DNA from: Pandoraea sp.
GTDB taxonomy: Bacteria > Pseudomonadota > Gammaproteobacteria > Burkholderiales > Burkholderiaceae
Reading direction: 5' to 3'
DNA length: 64,000 nt
Assembly (NCBI RefSeq): GCF_004297875.1
Contig: NZ_SCSK01000010.1
Location: forward strand, 59,598 to 123,597
The translations under genes were made by a program, and so were the position numbers. Below, piece after piece: positions 63,974 through 64,000 of the stretch. Every line of letters begins with the position of its first letter. Position 1 is the first letter of the stretch. The notes under the pieces are model-generated. The model was not told where the DNA came from. It made no database searches and saw nothing but the letters and a program-made list of their open reading frames with translations.

Positions 63974-64000
63974 ATGCGCGGAATGGATGAGATGCAGGAA
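63886..64000 (+). mobile_element. Probable left end of an IS5-type insertion sequence (partial)
   Basis: The element appears to begin CAGGCTGTTGAAATTCG right after CTAG (63882-63885), which fits the 4-bp YTAR target of IS5-family elements. A 7-bp inverted repeat GATCCCG/CGGGATC (63902-63921) lies inside the end, and a transposase-like start follows. The right end is beyond the window, so the boundaries are tentative. Confidence 0.5.
63974..64000 (+). CDS. Transposase, N-terminal start (partial)
   Basis: Nine codons, reading MRGMDEMQE, run off the window end. This MRGxDE opening is common in IS5-type (DUF772/DDE) transposases. Too short to prove; the preceding terminal-repeat-like sequence and CTAG target support it. 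Confidence 0.45.

Overview
The window is 64 kb of a high-GC proteobacterial chromosome. Gene content and order point to the Burkholderiaceae (Burkholderia/Paraburkholderia/Pandoraea-like): leuS-lptE-holA-proA, dusB-fis-purH, a ubiH-type hydroxylase with pepP, murU-amgK divergent from lptD-surA-pdxA-rsmA, glyQS-gmhB-plsC, lnt-corC-chaC-ybeY-phoH-miaB, and a secreted guanyl-specific RNase paired with barstar. The assignment rests on gene order and protein character only; no 16S gene is present.

Layout. 1-4.9 kb: end of aroE, mtgA, an MscS-type channel, pyrF, and the minus-strand set thiL-pgpA-pncC. 5-7.4 kb: the NADP malic enzyme/phosphotransacetylase fusion, closed by a strong hairpin terminator. 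7.6-9.2 kb: the RNase/barstar pair and a YidB-like DUF937 protein. 9.3-11.5 kb: rsmE, a VOC protein and speE. 11.6-16.8 kb: tkt, gap, fur divergent from bamE, and dapB. 16.9-22.4 kb: leuS-lptE-holA-proA facing purH across a shared bidirectional terminator. 22.5-29.9 kb: purH-fis-dusB, ubiH-pepP, murU-amgK. 30.1-35.7 kb: lptD-surA-pdxA-rsmA, the outer-membrane biogenesis cluster. 35.6-48.5 kb: minus-strand housekeeping genes (EamA transporter, gloA, a SprT-like protease, plsC, gmhB, glyS/glyQ, lnt, corC, chaC, ybeY, phoH, miaB).

The less ordinary part begins at 48.7 kb. An orphan ZnuA-family binding protein has lost two of its four expected metal ligands. About 1.2 kb of non-coding DNA follows, carrying a 6-3-6 palindrome and an AT-rich leader. 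Then comes the stress cluster prkA-yeaH-spoVR with a VOC gene appended, and a convergent membrane diguanylate cyclase. From 57.4 kb the sequence becomes AT-richer and island-like: a complete tyrosine recombinase, a small protein resembling a stand-alone recombinase core-binding domain, and about 1.5 kb of decayed DNA. It ends in a high-GC minus-strand operon of three genes: a 37-aa peptide, a 94-aa basic protein and a 713-aa membrane-anchored tandem AAA+ ATPase. The window closes in what looks like the left end of an IS5-type element.

The best candidate for an undescribed system is the three-gene tandem-AAA+ operon at 60.6-63.3 kb; the recombinase pair and the degenerate binding protein come next. 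Most of the rest is ordinary core genome. No rRNA, tRNA or CRISPR array was recognised.
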